In this document: one piece after another, positions 1 through 5,488 of the stretch | Layout of the letters: every line of letters starts with the position of its first letter | How positions within the stretch are numbered: the stretch's first letter is position 1 | Assembly (NCBI GenBank): GCA_021838065.1 | Contig: JAKCEJ010000215.1 | Span: 1 to 5,488, forward strand | DNA: 5,488 bases | From: Pseudomonadota bacterium | Lineage (GTDB): Bacteria; Pseudomonadota; Gammaproteobacteria; Steroidobacterales; Steroidobacteraceae | Direction of reading: 5' to 3' | Notes under the pieces: model-generated | Database searches by the model: none | What the model was told of the DNA's origin: nothing | What the model saw: only the letters and a program-made list of their open reading frames with translations | Made by a program: the position numbers and the translations under genes

Positions 1-21
1 ATTAGGAAGCGCTGGATCCGG

Positions 22-56
22 GCTTTGCGCTGCGCAGTCCCTGCTGCGCCCAAAGC
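22..56. repeat. Interrupted inverted repeat (hairpin 1)
   Basis: The outer arms GCTTTG (22-27) and CAAAGC (51-56) pair, as do the inner arms GCGCAG (32-37) and CTGCGC (44-49). Four unpaired bases on the left and one on the right lie between the two stems, and the loop is six bases. It is the first of a chain of hairpins. Function is unknown. Confidence 0.6.
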
Positions 57-60
57 TCCG

Positions 61-82
61 GGGTGGCCGTCGATGGCCACCC
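61..82. repeat. Perfect 8-bp inverted repeat (hairpin 2)
   Basis: Arms GGGTGGCC (61-68) and GGCCACCC (75-82) are perfectly complementary around the six-base loop GTCGAT. There is no T-run on either side, so it does not look like an intrinsic terminator. It abuts the next palindrome with no gap. Confidence 0.75.
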
Positions 83-102
83 GTGCGACGCATGCGTCGC
101 AC
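83..102. repeat. Perfect 20-bp palindrome
   Basis: The half-site GTGCGACGCA (83-92) is followed directly by its exact reverse complement (93-102), with no central spacer. A gapless palindrome this long could form a DNA cruciform or serve as a dimeric protein site. As RNA it would need to open a few central pairs to make a loop. It starts on the base after hairpin 2 ends. Confidence 0.8.
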
Positions 103-119
103 CCTGCCCGGCCCGGCGC

Positions 120-153
120 GCCTCGGGCAAAAAGCGTGGTTTTTGCCCGAGGC
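120..153. repeat. Perfect 14-bp stem hairpin with internal A5/T5
   Basis: The left arm (120-133, GCCTCGGGC then five A) and right arm (140-153, five T then GCCCGAGGC) pair perfectly around the six-base loop GCGTGG. The T-run sits at the loop side, inside the stem, rather than after a GC stem, so the layout does not match a classical rho-independent terminator in either direction. It is the strongest secondary-structure element in the window. Possible roles are a cruciform, a protein-binding inverted repeat or an RNA stem, and nothing in the sequence decides between them. Confidence 0.8.
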
Positions 154-154
154 T

Positions 155-206
155 CCGCCACCTGCGGCGGCGGGGCACCTCCCCGTGCCTGTCACGGGCT
201 CGTGGC
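155..206. repeat. Run of short, partly overlapping hairpins
   Basis: CCGCC (155-159) pairs with GGCGG (166-170). GGCAC (174-178) pairs with GTGCC (185-189). CCCGTG (182-187) pairs with CACGGG (193-198). GTCAC (191-195) pairs with GTGGC (202-206), including one G-T wobble. The last three share bases and so exclude one another, which resembles alternative RNA folds. The stems are only 5-6 bp in GC-rich DNA, so chance is a real possibility for each one alone. Confidence 0.45.
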
Positions 207-348
207 GCTTCATGATTCGGGGTCGAGGTATGTCGATGGAGAACTGTTGAGCCACCCGTCCTGAGTGTTGCGCCGGCAGGGGTCCCGGGTCCGCACGGTC
301 CGCCCTCGAGTCACCTGTCGGCATTTGGCGAAATTCGACACTGCTTCA

Positions 349-382
349 GCCGCTTCCTGCGGCCTTGCGGCGAGTTCGCCGC
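349..382. repeat. Two adjacent inverted repeats in the operon leader
   Basis: GCCGC (349-353) pairs with GCGGC (359-363) around TTCCT. GCGGCGA (367-373) pairs with TCGCCGC (376-382) across the central GT. The second is a 16-base near-palindrome of the size often used as an operator, but no known operator consensus is recognised. Confidence 0.45.
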
Positions 383-426
383 ACCCGCGCACCCTTTTGC
401 GTCTGCTTCCTGTCGGCTCGCGGCGA
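352..426. repeat. Imperfect direct repeat in the operon leader
   Basis: The 22-base unit at 352-373 and the one at 405-426 share GCTTCCTG, then CGGC, then GCGGCGA, with small shifts in the linker bases. A further copy of the tail, CGCGGCGA followed by YTGAT, occurs at 419-431 and again at 437-449 (12 of 13 bases the same). GCGGCGA therefore appears three times in the same direction (367, 420, 438) before the first gene. This may be a repeated protein-binding word or the remnant of a local duplication. Confidence 0.45.
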
Positions 427-530
427 CTGATGGGCGCGCGGCGATTGATCTGACGCTCCGCCCCCGTCTCACGATCGGAACGACCGGTCCAAGCCGCTCG
501 TGAGCCGTTCGCAAGTTGCATTCGACAGAT

Positions 531-535
531 AGGTG
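531..535 (+). promoter_or_regulatory. Probable ribosome binding site of the first glycosyltransferase
   Basis: AGGTG lies four bases before the GTG at 540. The spacing is short, so initiation may be modest. An in-frame TGA at 534-536 rules out any start further upstream, and no in-frame ATG, GTG or TTG follows before the conserved protein begins near residue 32. GTG at 540 is therefore the best available start. Confidence 0.5.
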
Positions 536-539
536 AAAC

Positions 540-1850
540 GTGGAACAGTACCCCTCAGCCCGGGATCATGAGGAGCGCGCCTTCAATGCCCAGCGTATCG
601 TCGGCGCGGGGCGCGGCGATCTGGCTGCGACGAAGGTCTGCATCTACTCGCACGATACCTTTGGGTTGGGACACCTGCGCCGCAACTTGGCGATCGCCGA
701 CCAGTTGCTGCGCAGCCAGAGCCCGTTCGAGGTGTGGCTGCTCACCGGCTCTCCGGTGATCCGTCAATGGAATCTGCCGCCGGGACTGCACGTTCAGCCG
801 CTGCCGCCGGTGATCAAGACCGGAGCGGAGCGCTACGCGGCGCGGGCGCCCGGTCAGCTCTTCGGGCTGACCAAGGGGTACCGCGAGGCCCTCATCATGA
901 AGCTCGTCGAGGAGCAGCGCCCCGAAGTGTTTCTGGTCGATCACGCGCCGGCGGGGATGAATGGCGAGCTGCTCTCGACGCTTGCGCTCATCCATAACGA
1001 GATACCCGAGACGCGCACGGTGCTCGGACTGCGCGACATCCTCGATAGCCCGGAAAGCGTTCGCCGGACGTGGCAGGAGCAGGATGTGCATGCATTGATC
1101 GAACACGCCTACGACGATCTGTTCGTCTACGGCAGTGAGCGGTTGTTCGACGTCGTGTCGGCCTACGGGCTGTCGGCGAAGGTGGCGCAACGCGTCAGAT
1201 ATTGCGGTTACGTGGTCGGCCGGTCACGCATCGAGCAGCTGCAGGCGGCTGCTAGCGGCAACATCTGCTGGGATCGCCGGCGCAGCGGCGCACAGCCTGT
1301 CGTGCTGGTCACGGCCGGCGGCGGCGGTGACGGTTATTTCATGATGCGCGCGTATCTGCGGGGGCTCTGCAGTGGTGCGCCGAACGACTTCTATTCGGTG
1401 ATCGTCACCGGTCCGTTGATGCCGCGGGACGAGAGCGAGGCACTACATGCCGCGGCCGCGGGACGCCAGGACGTGCAGATCGTCTCTTACACCACGGAGT
1501 TGATGCCAAGCATCCAGGCCGCCGAAGTGGTCGTCGCGATGGCCGGCTACAACACGAGCGTCGAGCTGCTGGCGGCGCGCAAAAAGGCGATTCTGGTGCC
1601 GCGCAGCGCTCCGCGGCAGGAGCAGAAGCTGCGCGCGACGCTGCTGGCGACGCTCGGACTGTTCGATTCGCTCGAGTCGGATGACACGCTGGCCGCGGCT
1701 CTCGAGCGTCGGGTGCCACGCGCACTTGCGGCGCCGCTGCCCCGGGAGCACTCCTGGGCTGCGGTCGATCTGCGTGGGGCCGAACGGGTTGCTGCGGAGC
1801 TTGCACGCGGCGCCGCGCGGCGCGAAGAGCGAATCCAGGGGGTTGCATGA
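540..1850 (+). CDS. MurG-like predicted glycosyltransferase (COG4671 type)
   Basis: The product is a 436-residue soluble protein resembling the predicted glycosyltransferases grouped as COG4671, distant relatives of MurG (GT28, GT-B fold). After a variable ~31-residue N-terminus comes the hallmark strand and loop KVCIYSHDTFGLGHLRRN (residues 32-49), with the G-L-G-H loop that in GT-B enzymes contacts the acceptor side. A second N-domain motif, VDHAPAGMNGELL, is at 133-145. The C-terminal domain has a glycine-rich loop (VTAGGGGDG, 257-265) and the nucleotide-sugar region MAGYNTSVELL (334-344), followed by VPRSAPRQEQ (353-362). I see no signal peptide or membrane segment, so it probably acts in the cytoplasm or at the inner membrane face. 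It is the first gene of the operon, and its stop overlaps the next start by four bases (ATGA). The donor and acceptor sugars cannot be inferred. The glycosyltransferase family call is firm; the exact role is open. Confidence 0.85.
   Translation: MEQYPSARDHEERAFNAQRIVGAGRGDLAATKVCIYSHDTFGLGHLRRNLAIADQLLRSQSPFEVWLLTGSPVIRQWNLPPGLHVQPLPPVIKTGAERYAARAPGQLFGLTKGYREALIMKLVEEQRPEVFLVDHAPAGMNGELLSTLALIHNEIPETRTVLGLRDILDSPESVRRTWQEQDVHALIEHAYDDLFVYGSERLFDVVSAYGLSAKVAQRVRYCGYVVGRSRIEQLQAAASGNICWDRRRSGAQPVVLVTAGGGGDGYFMMRAYLRGLCSGAPNDFYSVIVTGPLMPRDESEALHAAAAGRQDVQIVSYTTELMPSIQAAEVVVAMAGYNTSVELLAARKKAILVPRSAPRQEQKLRATLLATLGLFDSLESDDTLAAALERRVPRALAAPLPREHSWAAVDLRGAERVAAELARGAARREERIQGVA
1837..1842 (+). 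promoter_or_regulatory. Ribosome binding site of the second glycosyltransferase
   Basis: AGGGGG lies four bases before the ATG at 1847, inside the end of the preceding gene. It supports this start and a coupled stop/start junction. Confidence 0.6.
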
Positions 1851-3181
1851 AGCCGCCAATTCACGGATCCGTCGTCTATGTCCTCAAGCGCTATCCGCGC
1901 CTGACGGAAACGTTCATCCTCAACGAGATCCGCGCCATGGAGCGGCTGGGCGAGCGGCTGCACATTTTCTCCCTGCTGCCGCCGGAGCCACCGCCCCACC
2001 ATCCGATGGTTGCCGAGGTGCGGGCGACCGTTCATGCGCCGCCGGATGGCTGGAGGGCAAAGGCGCGGGTGTTCGCCGGGGCACACCTGAGGATGCTCGG
2101 CTCGGTGCCGCTGCGTTACCTCGGAACGTTCATGCTCGCCCTGGGGCGTACGCTGAGCTCGCGGCACCCGATCTCGCTGTGGCGGCAGTTCGCCCGTGCG
2201 GGCGTCCTCGCCGAGATGTGCCGCCGGCAGGGTGTGCGCCACATCCACGCACATTTCGCCAATGCGCCGACCTCGGTGGCGCATTTCGCGCACCGCATGA
2301 GCGGGATTCCATTCAGCTTCACCGCCCACGCGAAGGATATCTACCTGTCGCGTCCTGCCATCTTGCGCCGCCATCTGCGTGCTGCCGAATTTGTCGCGAC
2401 CTGCACGGCATACAACGCGGAGTTTCTGCGCCAGATCGCGCCACGCCTGCAGCCGCAGCGGATCCACCTGGTCTATCACGGCATTGATCTGCAGAATTTC
2501 GCTGCCGCCGATGAGTGTGCGCCGCGGTACCGGAGGCGGGCGCGGATTCTCGCGGTCGGCCGGCTGGTGCCGAAGAAGGGGCACGAGGACCTGATCGCAG
2601 CCTGCGCGGTGCTGCGCGACCAGGGCGTCGATTTTGAGTGCGAGATCGTCGGCTCGGGGCCGCTGTTGGATGCCCTCAGGGCCGAGATCGGGCGTCATGC
2701 CCTCGCCGACCGGGTCGTCCTGAGCGGACCGATGACGCATCGGGAGCTGATCGTGCGGTACCGGGAGGCGGACTTGTTCGTGCTCGCGCCGAGGATTGCC
2801 GAGGACGGCGACCGCGACGGGATTCCGAACGTCATCGCCGAGGCGATGGCTGTAGGAGTGCCGGTTGTGGCGACCGATGTGTCCGGAATACCGGAATTGG
2901 TGCGCCATGGATACACCGGACTGCTTGCTCCGTCGCAGGACCCCCGGGCTCTGGCGGCACAGATCAAGCGCCTGCTCGAAGACCGCCAGCTCGGAACGCA
3001 GCTCGCGCGCGCGGCGCGCGAGCTGCTGCGGCGAGAGTTCGACCTTTGGGAGACAACCCGGGACCTGCACGCGCTGATGAGTGAGCACTCGTGCCGCGCT
3101 CGCGGCCAGCCGGGGCGCACGGAGGAGGAGACGGGGCAATTCCAGGTCGCTGTGGTCGCGGCCGGGGAGGGGACGCGGTGA
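1847..3181 (+). CDS. GT4 glycosyltransferase, WcaL/AmsK-like
   Basis: The product is a 444-residue GT-B glycosyltransferase of family 4. The N-terminus carries the pattern of colanic acid/amylovoran-type enzymes, YVLKRYPRLTETFILNEI (11-28), comparable to the K-x-F/Y-P-x-x-S/T-E-T-F-I motif. The acceptor domain continues with HIHAHFA (132-138), FSFTAHAKDIY (156-166) and YHGID (210-214). The donor domain opens with ILAVGRLVPKKG (234-245), then VGSGPL (268-273), and ends in DGIPNVIAEAMAVGVPVVATDVSGIPE, where D324 and E332 fill the E-x7-E positions. The first Glu is replaced by Asp, which I believe is tolerated in this subgroup. The last ~30 residues after the catalytic domain are polar and do not resemble the family core, so the protein is somewhat longer than typical WcaL (about 400 residues). 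It probably adds one sugar to a membrane-linked glycan, with unknown specificity. It overlaps both neighbours by four bases. Confidence 0.88.
   Translation: MKPPIHGSVVYVLKRYPRLTETFILNEIRAMERLGERLHIFSLLPPEPPPHHPMVAEVRATVHAPPDGWRAKARVFAGAHLRMLGSVPLRYLGTFMLALGRTLSSRHPISLWRQFARAGVLAEMCRRQGVRHIHAHFANAPTSVAHFAHRMSGIPFSFTAHAKDIYLSRPAILRRHLRAAEFVATCTAYNAEFLRQIAPRLQPQRIHLVYHGIDLQNFAAADECAPRYRRRARILAVGRLVPKKGHEDLIAACAVLRDQGVDFECEIVGSGPLLDALRAEIGRHALADRVVLSGPMTHRELIVRYREADLFVLAPRIAEDGDRDGIPNVIAEAMAVGVPVVATDVSGIPELVRHGYTGLLAPSQDPRALAAQIKRLLEDRQLGTQLARAARELLRREFDLWETTRDLHALMSEHSCRARGQPGRTEEETGQFQVAVVAAGEGTR
3164..3173 (+). promoter_or_regulatory. Ribosome binding site that fixes the GTG start of the third glycosyltransferase
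   Basis: The purine run GGGGAGGGGA, with GGAGG at 3166-3170, ends a suitable distance before GTG at 3178. This favours 3178 over the in-frame ATG at 3091, whose extra 29 residues are a Gly/Arg-rich stretch unlike any glycosyltransferase N-terminus. Confidence 0.7.
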
Positions 3182-4431
3182 GGATCCTCTATCTGAATTT
3201 CGATCACGGCATTCCGGTGCTCGGCGACAAGGGCGCCTCGGTGCATGTGCGCGAGTTTGTGCGCGCGGCGGCCGCCCTGGGGCACGAGGTCCTCATCGCC
3301 TGCGCGCGGCTCGGCAGCGGTAACGTCGCGCCGCCGGTGGCCATCATGGAGCTGGCCGCGCGGCAGCCCGCGGGCGCGACCGACCGTCTGGCCGAGCAGC
3401 TCAATGTCGACACCCGCGGGATCGACAAGGCCGTTGTCTCGAGCGAACTCGACAAGCTCGTCCACGACCGGTCGGTCGGACAGCTGGTAATGGACGCGAT
3501 AGAGGCGCGTGCATTCAGGCCGGATTTCATCTACGAGCGCCATGCCTTGTTCTCGAGCGCCGGAGCGCAGATCGCGGCGCGATGCCGCTGTCCCAGGATC
3601 CTGGAGGTCAACGCGCCCCTGGCCGAGGAACAGAAGCGCTTTCGCGGTTTGCGGCTCGAGTTCATTGCTCGGCGCATGGAAGTCGAGTCATTCGGCACGG
3701 CGGCGGCGATTGTGGCGGTGTCGGACGCGGTCAAGGCGTACGTCCAGGCGCTCGTGCCGGGCCGGGCGCAGTGCGTTCACGTACAGGCGAACGGAGTGGA
3801 TCTGGCGGGTTTTGCTGCCGGTGAGGCGCGGCGTGACGAGGTGCGTGCCAGGATCGGTGTCGGCAGTGAGACGGGGGTGATTGGTTTCGTCGGCAGCTTC
3901 AAGTCTTGGCACGGCACCGATTTGCTGTTCGATGTGTTCAGCGAGATCGCATCGAGCCGTGATGTGCACCTCCTGGCGGTCGGCGATGGCCCGAAGTGGC
4001 GAGAGCTCTACAACAGGGTCGCCCAGGCGCGCTGCCGCGACAGGGTGACGCTCCCGGGGCGGGTGCCGCATGCGGATATTCCGGGCTGGACCTCGGCGTG
4101 CGATGTCGTCGTGGCGCCGTACCAGGCGGCAGAGGATTTCTACTTCTCTCCGCTGAAGGTGATCGAAGCGTTGGCTTCTGCTCGGGCGGTGGTGGCGCCC
4201 CGCATCGGTCAGCTGACGGAATTGATTGTCCACGGCAGAACCGGGCTGTTATACCGGCCCGACGACCCGCAGGACTGTCGCCGAGCGGTCATTTCACTCC
4301 TCGAGGCGCCGGCTCTGCGCGTCGCGATGGGACGGGAGGCGCGGCAAAGCGTTGCCGGCCGCGGCTGGGACCGGATCGTTGAGCGCATGGTTGGGCTGGC
4401 GCGCACGGCGCGCATCGGAGCAGCGGCATGA
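3178..4431 (+). CDS. GT4 glycosyltransferase, WbuB-like
   Basis: The product is 417 residues from a GTG start chosen because it begins directly at the first beta strand (VRILYLNFDHG), has a strong ribosome site and overlaps the previous stop as GTGA. Family 4 GT-B features are clear. GDKGASVHVRE (16-26) is the N-terminal glycine loop and helix. IYERHALFS starts around 118, LEVNAPLAEE lies at 142-151 and ANGVDL at 204-209. The donor-domain motifs are GFVGSFKSWHG (236-246) and VGDGP (268-272), followed by YFSPLKVIEALASARAVVAP from 322. The S-P-x-K-x-x-E signature (E330 is the conserved second Glu) is typical of WbuB-like enzymes, where the first Glu of E-x7-E is often absent, as here. No membrane segments are seen. 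It probably transfers a sugar onto the same glycan as its operon partners. It is followed by the ABC exporter through an ATGA overlap. Sugar and linkage are unknown. Confidence 0.88.
   Translation: MRILYLNFDHGIPVLGDKGASVHVREFVRAAAALGHEVLIACARLGSGNVAPPVAIMELAARQPAGATDRLAEQLNVDTRGIDKAVVSSELDKLVHDRSVGQLVMDAIEARAFRPDFIYERHALFSSAGAQIAARCRCPRILEVNAPLAEEQKRFRGLRLEFIARRMEVESFGTAAAIVAVSDAVKAYVQALVPGRAQCVHVQANGVDLAGFAAGEARRDEVRARIGVGSETGVIGFVGSFKSWHGTDLLFDVFSEIASSRDVHLLAVGDGPKWRELYNRVAQARCRDRVTLPGRVPHADIPGWTSACDVVVAPYQAAEDFYFSPLKVIEALASARAVVAPRIGQLTELIVHGRTGLLYRPDDPQDCRRAVISLLEAPALRVAMGREARQSVAGRGWDRIVERMVGLARTARIGAAA
4417..4420 (+). promoter_or_regulatory. Ribosome binding site of the ABC exporter gene
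   Basis: GGAG lies seven bases before the ATG at 4428, within the end of the preceding gene, and supports that start. Confidence 0.55.
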
Positions 4432-5488
4432 CTCGTGTTGGATCGCAGACGTCGCGCTGGCTAGGCGGACACGTGCGCGGACAGTGGCGGCGCCTCAGCG
4501 CCGGGTCGGCCGCGATGGCGCTGCGTGCCGCCGTGCTGCTGCTGCTGCCCTGGCCGCTGAAGTTCATCGTCGACAGCGTGATCTTCCGCAAGCCGCTCGG
4601 CCCGTGGGCGGCGGCGGTGCTGCCGGACCCGCTCGGACATCGGTTGCTGCTGCTGCATGTTCTCGGCGGAGCGATCCTGGTGCTCGGGCTGATCGAGGCG
4701 GCACTGGCTTATCTCGGTAACCGCCTGCTGCTCGATGCCGCCCAGCGGATCGGTATTGCGGTCGGGCGGGATTTCTTCGCGCATCTGCTGCGCTTGCCGA
4801 TAGCGTTTCATCGTCGGCACCTGAGCGGGGAGCTCGTGGCGCGTGTCAGCGGTGACGTCAACGCGCTGCAGCAGTTCGTGGCTACGGTGGGTATGGATCT
4901 CATTCCGCACCTGCTCACGATCTGTGGGATTCTTGCGGTGATGCTGGCGATGAACTGGCGCTACGGACTGCTCACACTCGCCGTCGCCCCGGTGCTGATG
5001 GGAATCGCCCGGCACTTTGCGGGCCGGATCCGCAGCGCGGCGCGGGTCGTGCGCCGCCGCGAGGGAGAGCAGAGCGGGGCGACGCAGGAGGTGTTTGGCA
5101 ACGTTCAGCTGGCGCAGGCCTGCGCGCGGGAGCCTTACGAGGAGCAGCAGTTCTCCGTACGTGCCGGCGCGGTGCTGGAGGCGGCCTTGCGCCTCAATCG
5201 CGAGCAGGCGGGATTTGCGCCGGCGATGAATCTCGTCATTGCGGTGGCCAGCGGCGGCATTGCCTGGTACGGGGCGGTGCTGGTGCTGCGCGGGACGCTC
5301 ACCGCAGGCGATCTGCTGGTGTTTCTCGCCTACCTGCGAGCCATCGCGGCGCCGGCACGCCAGATGGCCAAGGCGGGCCGGATCTTCGGTCGCGCGGCAG
5401 TTGCGCTCGAGCGCATCGATGAGTATCGACTGCAATCCAGCGAAATCGGTGAATCCGACGGCGCGGTGACGCCTCAGCGGTGCGCGGG
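4428..5488 (+). CDS. Type I ABC exporter, membrane domain (3' end cut by the window)
   Basis: The frame opens at ATG 4428 and stays open to the window edge, giving 353 residues with no stop. Six hydrophobic spans fit the MsbA-type exporter fold, at roughly residues 30-48, 73-95, 158-175, 179-195, 267-287 and 291-305. Between spans 2 and 3 is the family's coupling region, LPIAFHRRHLSGELVARVSGDVNAL, where V137-V144 matches the usual G-E-L-v-x-R-l-x-x-D-v pattern. The first span carries PWPLKFIVD (41-49). A conserved-looking FGNVQLAQACARE stretch, like the family's F-x-n-i-x-x-i-k-x-f/y-x-x-E region, precedes span 5. The nucleotide-binding domain with Walker A, signature and Walker B would lie beyond 5488, so a fused half-transporter is inferred but not seen. 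Such exporters work as homodimers in the inner membrane and flip lipids or export glycans, peptides or drugs. Here the partner glycosyltransferases suggest a glycolipid or lipid-linked glycan. The substrate is inference only. Confidence 0.85.
   Translation, partial: MTRVGSQTSRWLGGHVRGQWRRLSAGSAAMALRAAVLLLLPWPLKFIVDSVIFRKPLGPWAAAVLPDPLGHRLLLLHVLGGAILVLGLIEAALAYLGNRLLLDAAQRIGIAVGRDFFAHLLRLPIAFHRRHLSGELVARVSGDVNALQQFVATVGMDLIPHLLTICGILAVMLAMNWRYGLLTLAVAPVLMGIARHFAGRIRSAARVVRRREGEQSGATQEVFGNVQLAQACAREPYEEQQFSVRAGAVLEAALRLNREQAGFAPAMNLVIAVASGGIAWYGAVLVLRGTLTAGDLLVFLAYLRAIAAPARQMAKAGRIFGRAAVALERIDEYRLQSSEIGESDGAVTPQRCA

Larger units (their letters stand above)
1..539. other. Gene-free region upstream of the glycosyltransferase operon
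   Basis: No open frame here reads like a protein. The frames that exist are short, rich in Ala, Arg, Pro and Gly, and lack any recognisable motif. The left part (about 20-206) is a dense run of inverted repeats, listed separately. The right part (about 265-539) is the likely leader of the operon that starts at 540 and contains smaller hairpins and a direct repeat. I looked for sigma-70 -35/-10 pairs, a sigma-54 GG/GC pair and the ops/JUMPstart element often found before polysaccharide operons, and found none good enough to report. No tRNA or rRNA is seen. The end of an upstream gene is not visible, so that gene must lie left of the window. Confidence 0.7.

Noticed and set aside
120..153. Rho-independent terminator of an upstream gene
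   Set aside because: The T-run is inside the stem beside the loop, and neither side of the hairpin is followed by a T-tract.
25..264. A 79-residue open frame upstream of the operon
   Set aside because: It runs straight through the palindrome cluster, has no ribosome site that I can see, and its translation is Ala/Pro/Arg-rich with no domain.
445..475. Possible sigma-70 promoter (TTGATC ... CACGAT)
   Set aside because: The spacing is 19 bases and the -10 element matches at only about half its positions, which is not better than chance.
1..539. CRISPR array
   Set aside because: The inverted repeats differ in sequence from one another and there are no evenly spaced identical direct repeats.
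555..1190. A 211-residue open frame on the minus strand
   Set aside because: It is a shadow of the first glycosyltransferase, with Arg/Gln/Leu-biased composition and no motif.
1547..3139. A 530-residue open frame on the minus strand
   Set aside because: It lies opposite two well-supported glycosyltransferase genes, has a low-complexity Arg/Ala/Pro/His-rich translation and no motifs. Long antisense frames are expected in high-GC coding DNA.
3091..3177. An upstream ATG for the third glycosyltransferase, adding 29 residues
   Set aside because: The extra residues are Gly/Arg-rich and lie before the first conserved beta strand. The GTG at 3178 has a good ribosome site and the same 4-base overlap pattern as the other junctions.
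4461..5435. A 324-residue open frame on the minus strand
   Set aside because: It mirrors the ABC exporter frame, whose hydrophobic spans and family motif are clear. The antisense product is Arg/Gln/His-rich with no recognisable domain.

Overview
The window is high-GC bacterial DNA, with strong G/C preference at third codon positions, GTG starts and Shine-Dalgarno-type ribosome sites. These traits fit a GC-rich proteobacterium (beta- or gammaproteobacterial in style). That assignment is an impression from composition and protein character, not a demonstrated placement.

Positions 1-539 hold no gene I can support. The first ~210 bases are packed with back-to-back inverted repeats, including a 14-bp-stem hairpin and a perfect 20-bp palindrome. 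Positions ~265-539 are the probable leader of the downstream operon and carry smaller hairpins and an imperfect direct repeat built around GCGGCGA.

From 540 to the right edge runs one tightly packed operon on the + strand: a MurG-like/COG4671-type predicted glycosyltransferase (540-1850), a WcaL/AmsK-like GT4 glycosyltransferase (1847-3181), a second GT4 glycosyltransferase of the WbuB-like type (3178-4431), and the membrane domain of a type I ABC exporter (4428 to the window edge, where it is cut before its ATPase domain). Each of the three gene junctions is a 4-base stop/start overlap (ATGA, GTGA, ATGA), so the four products are probably translationally coupled and made together.

The simplest joint reading is a cell-surface glycan or glycolipid pathway. 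Three cytoplasmic or membrane-associated glycosyltransferases would build a short glycan on an acceptor, and the MsbA-like exporter would flip or export the product. The substrate, the sugars and the final product cannot be read from this sequence. No polymerase, Wzx-type flippase, initiating sugar transferase or regulator lies in the window. The most unusual sequence is the palindrome cluster upstream of the operon.
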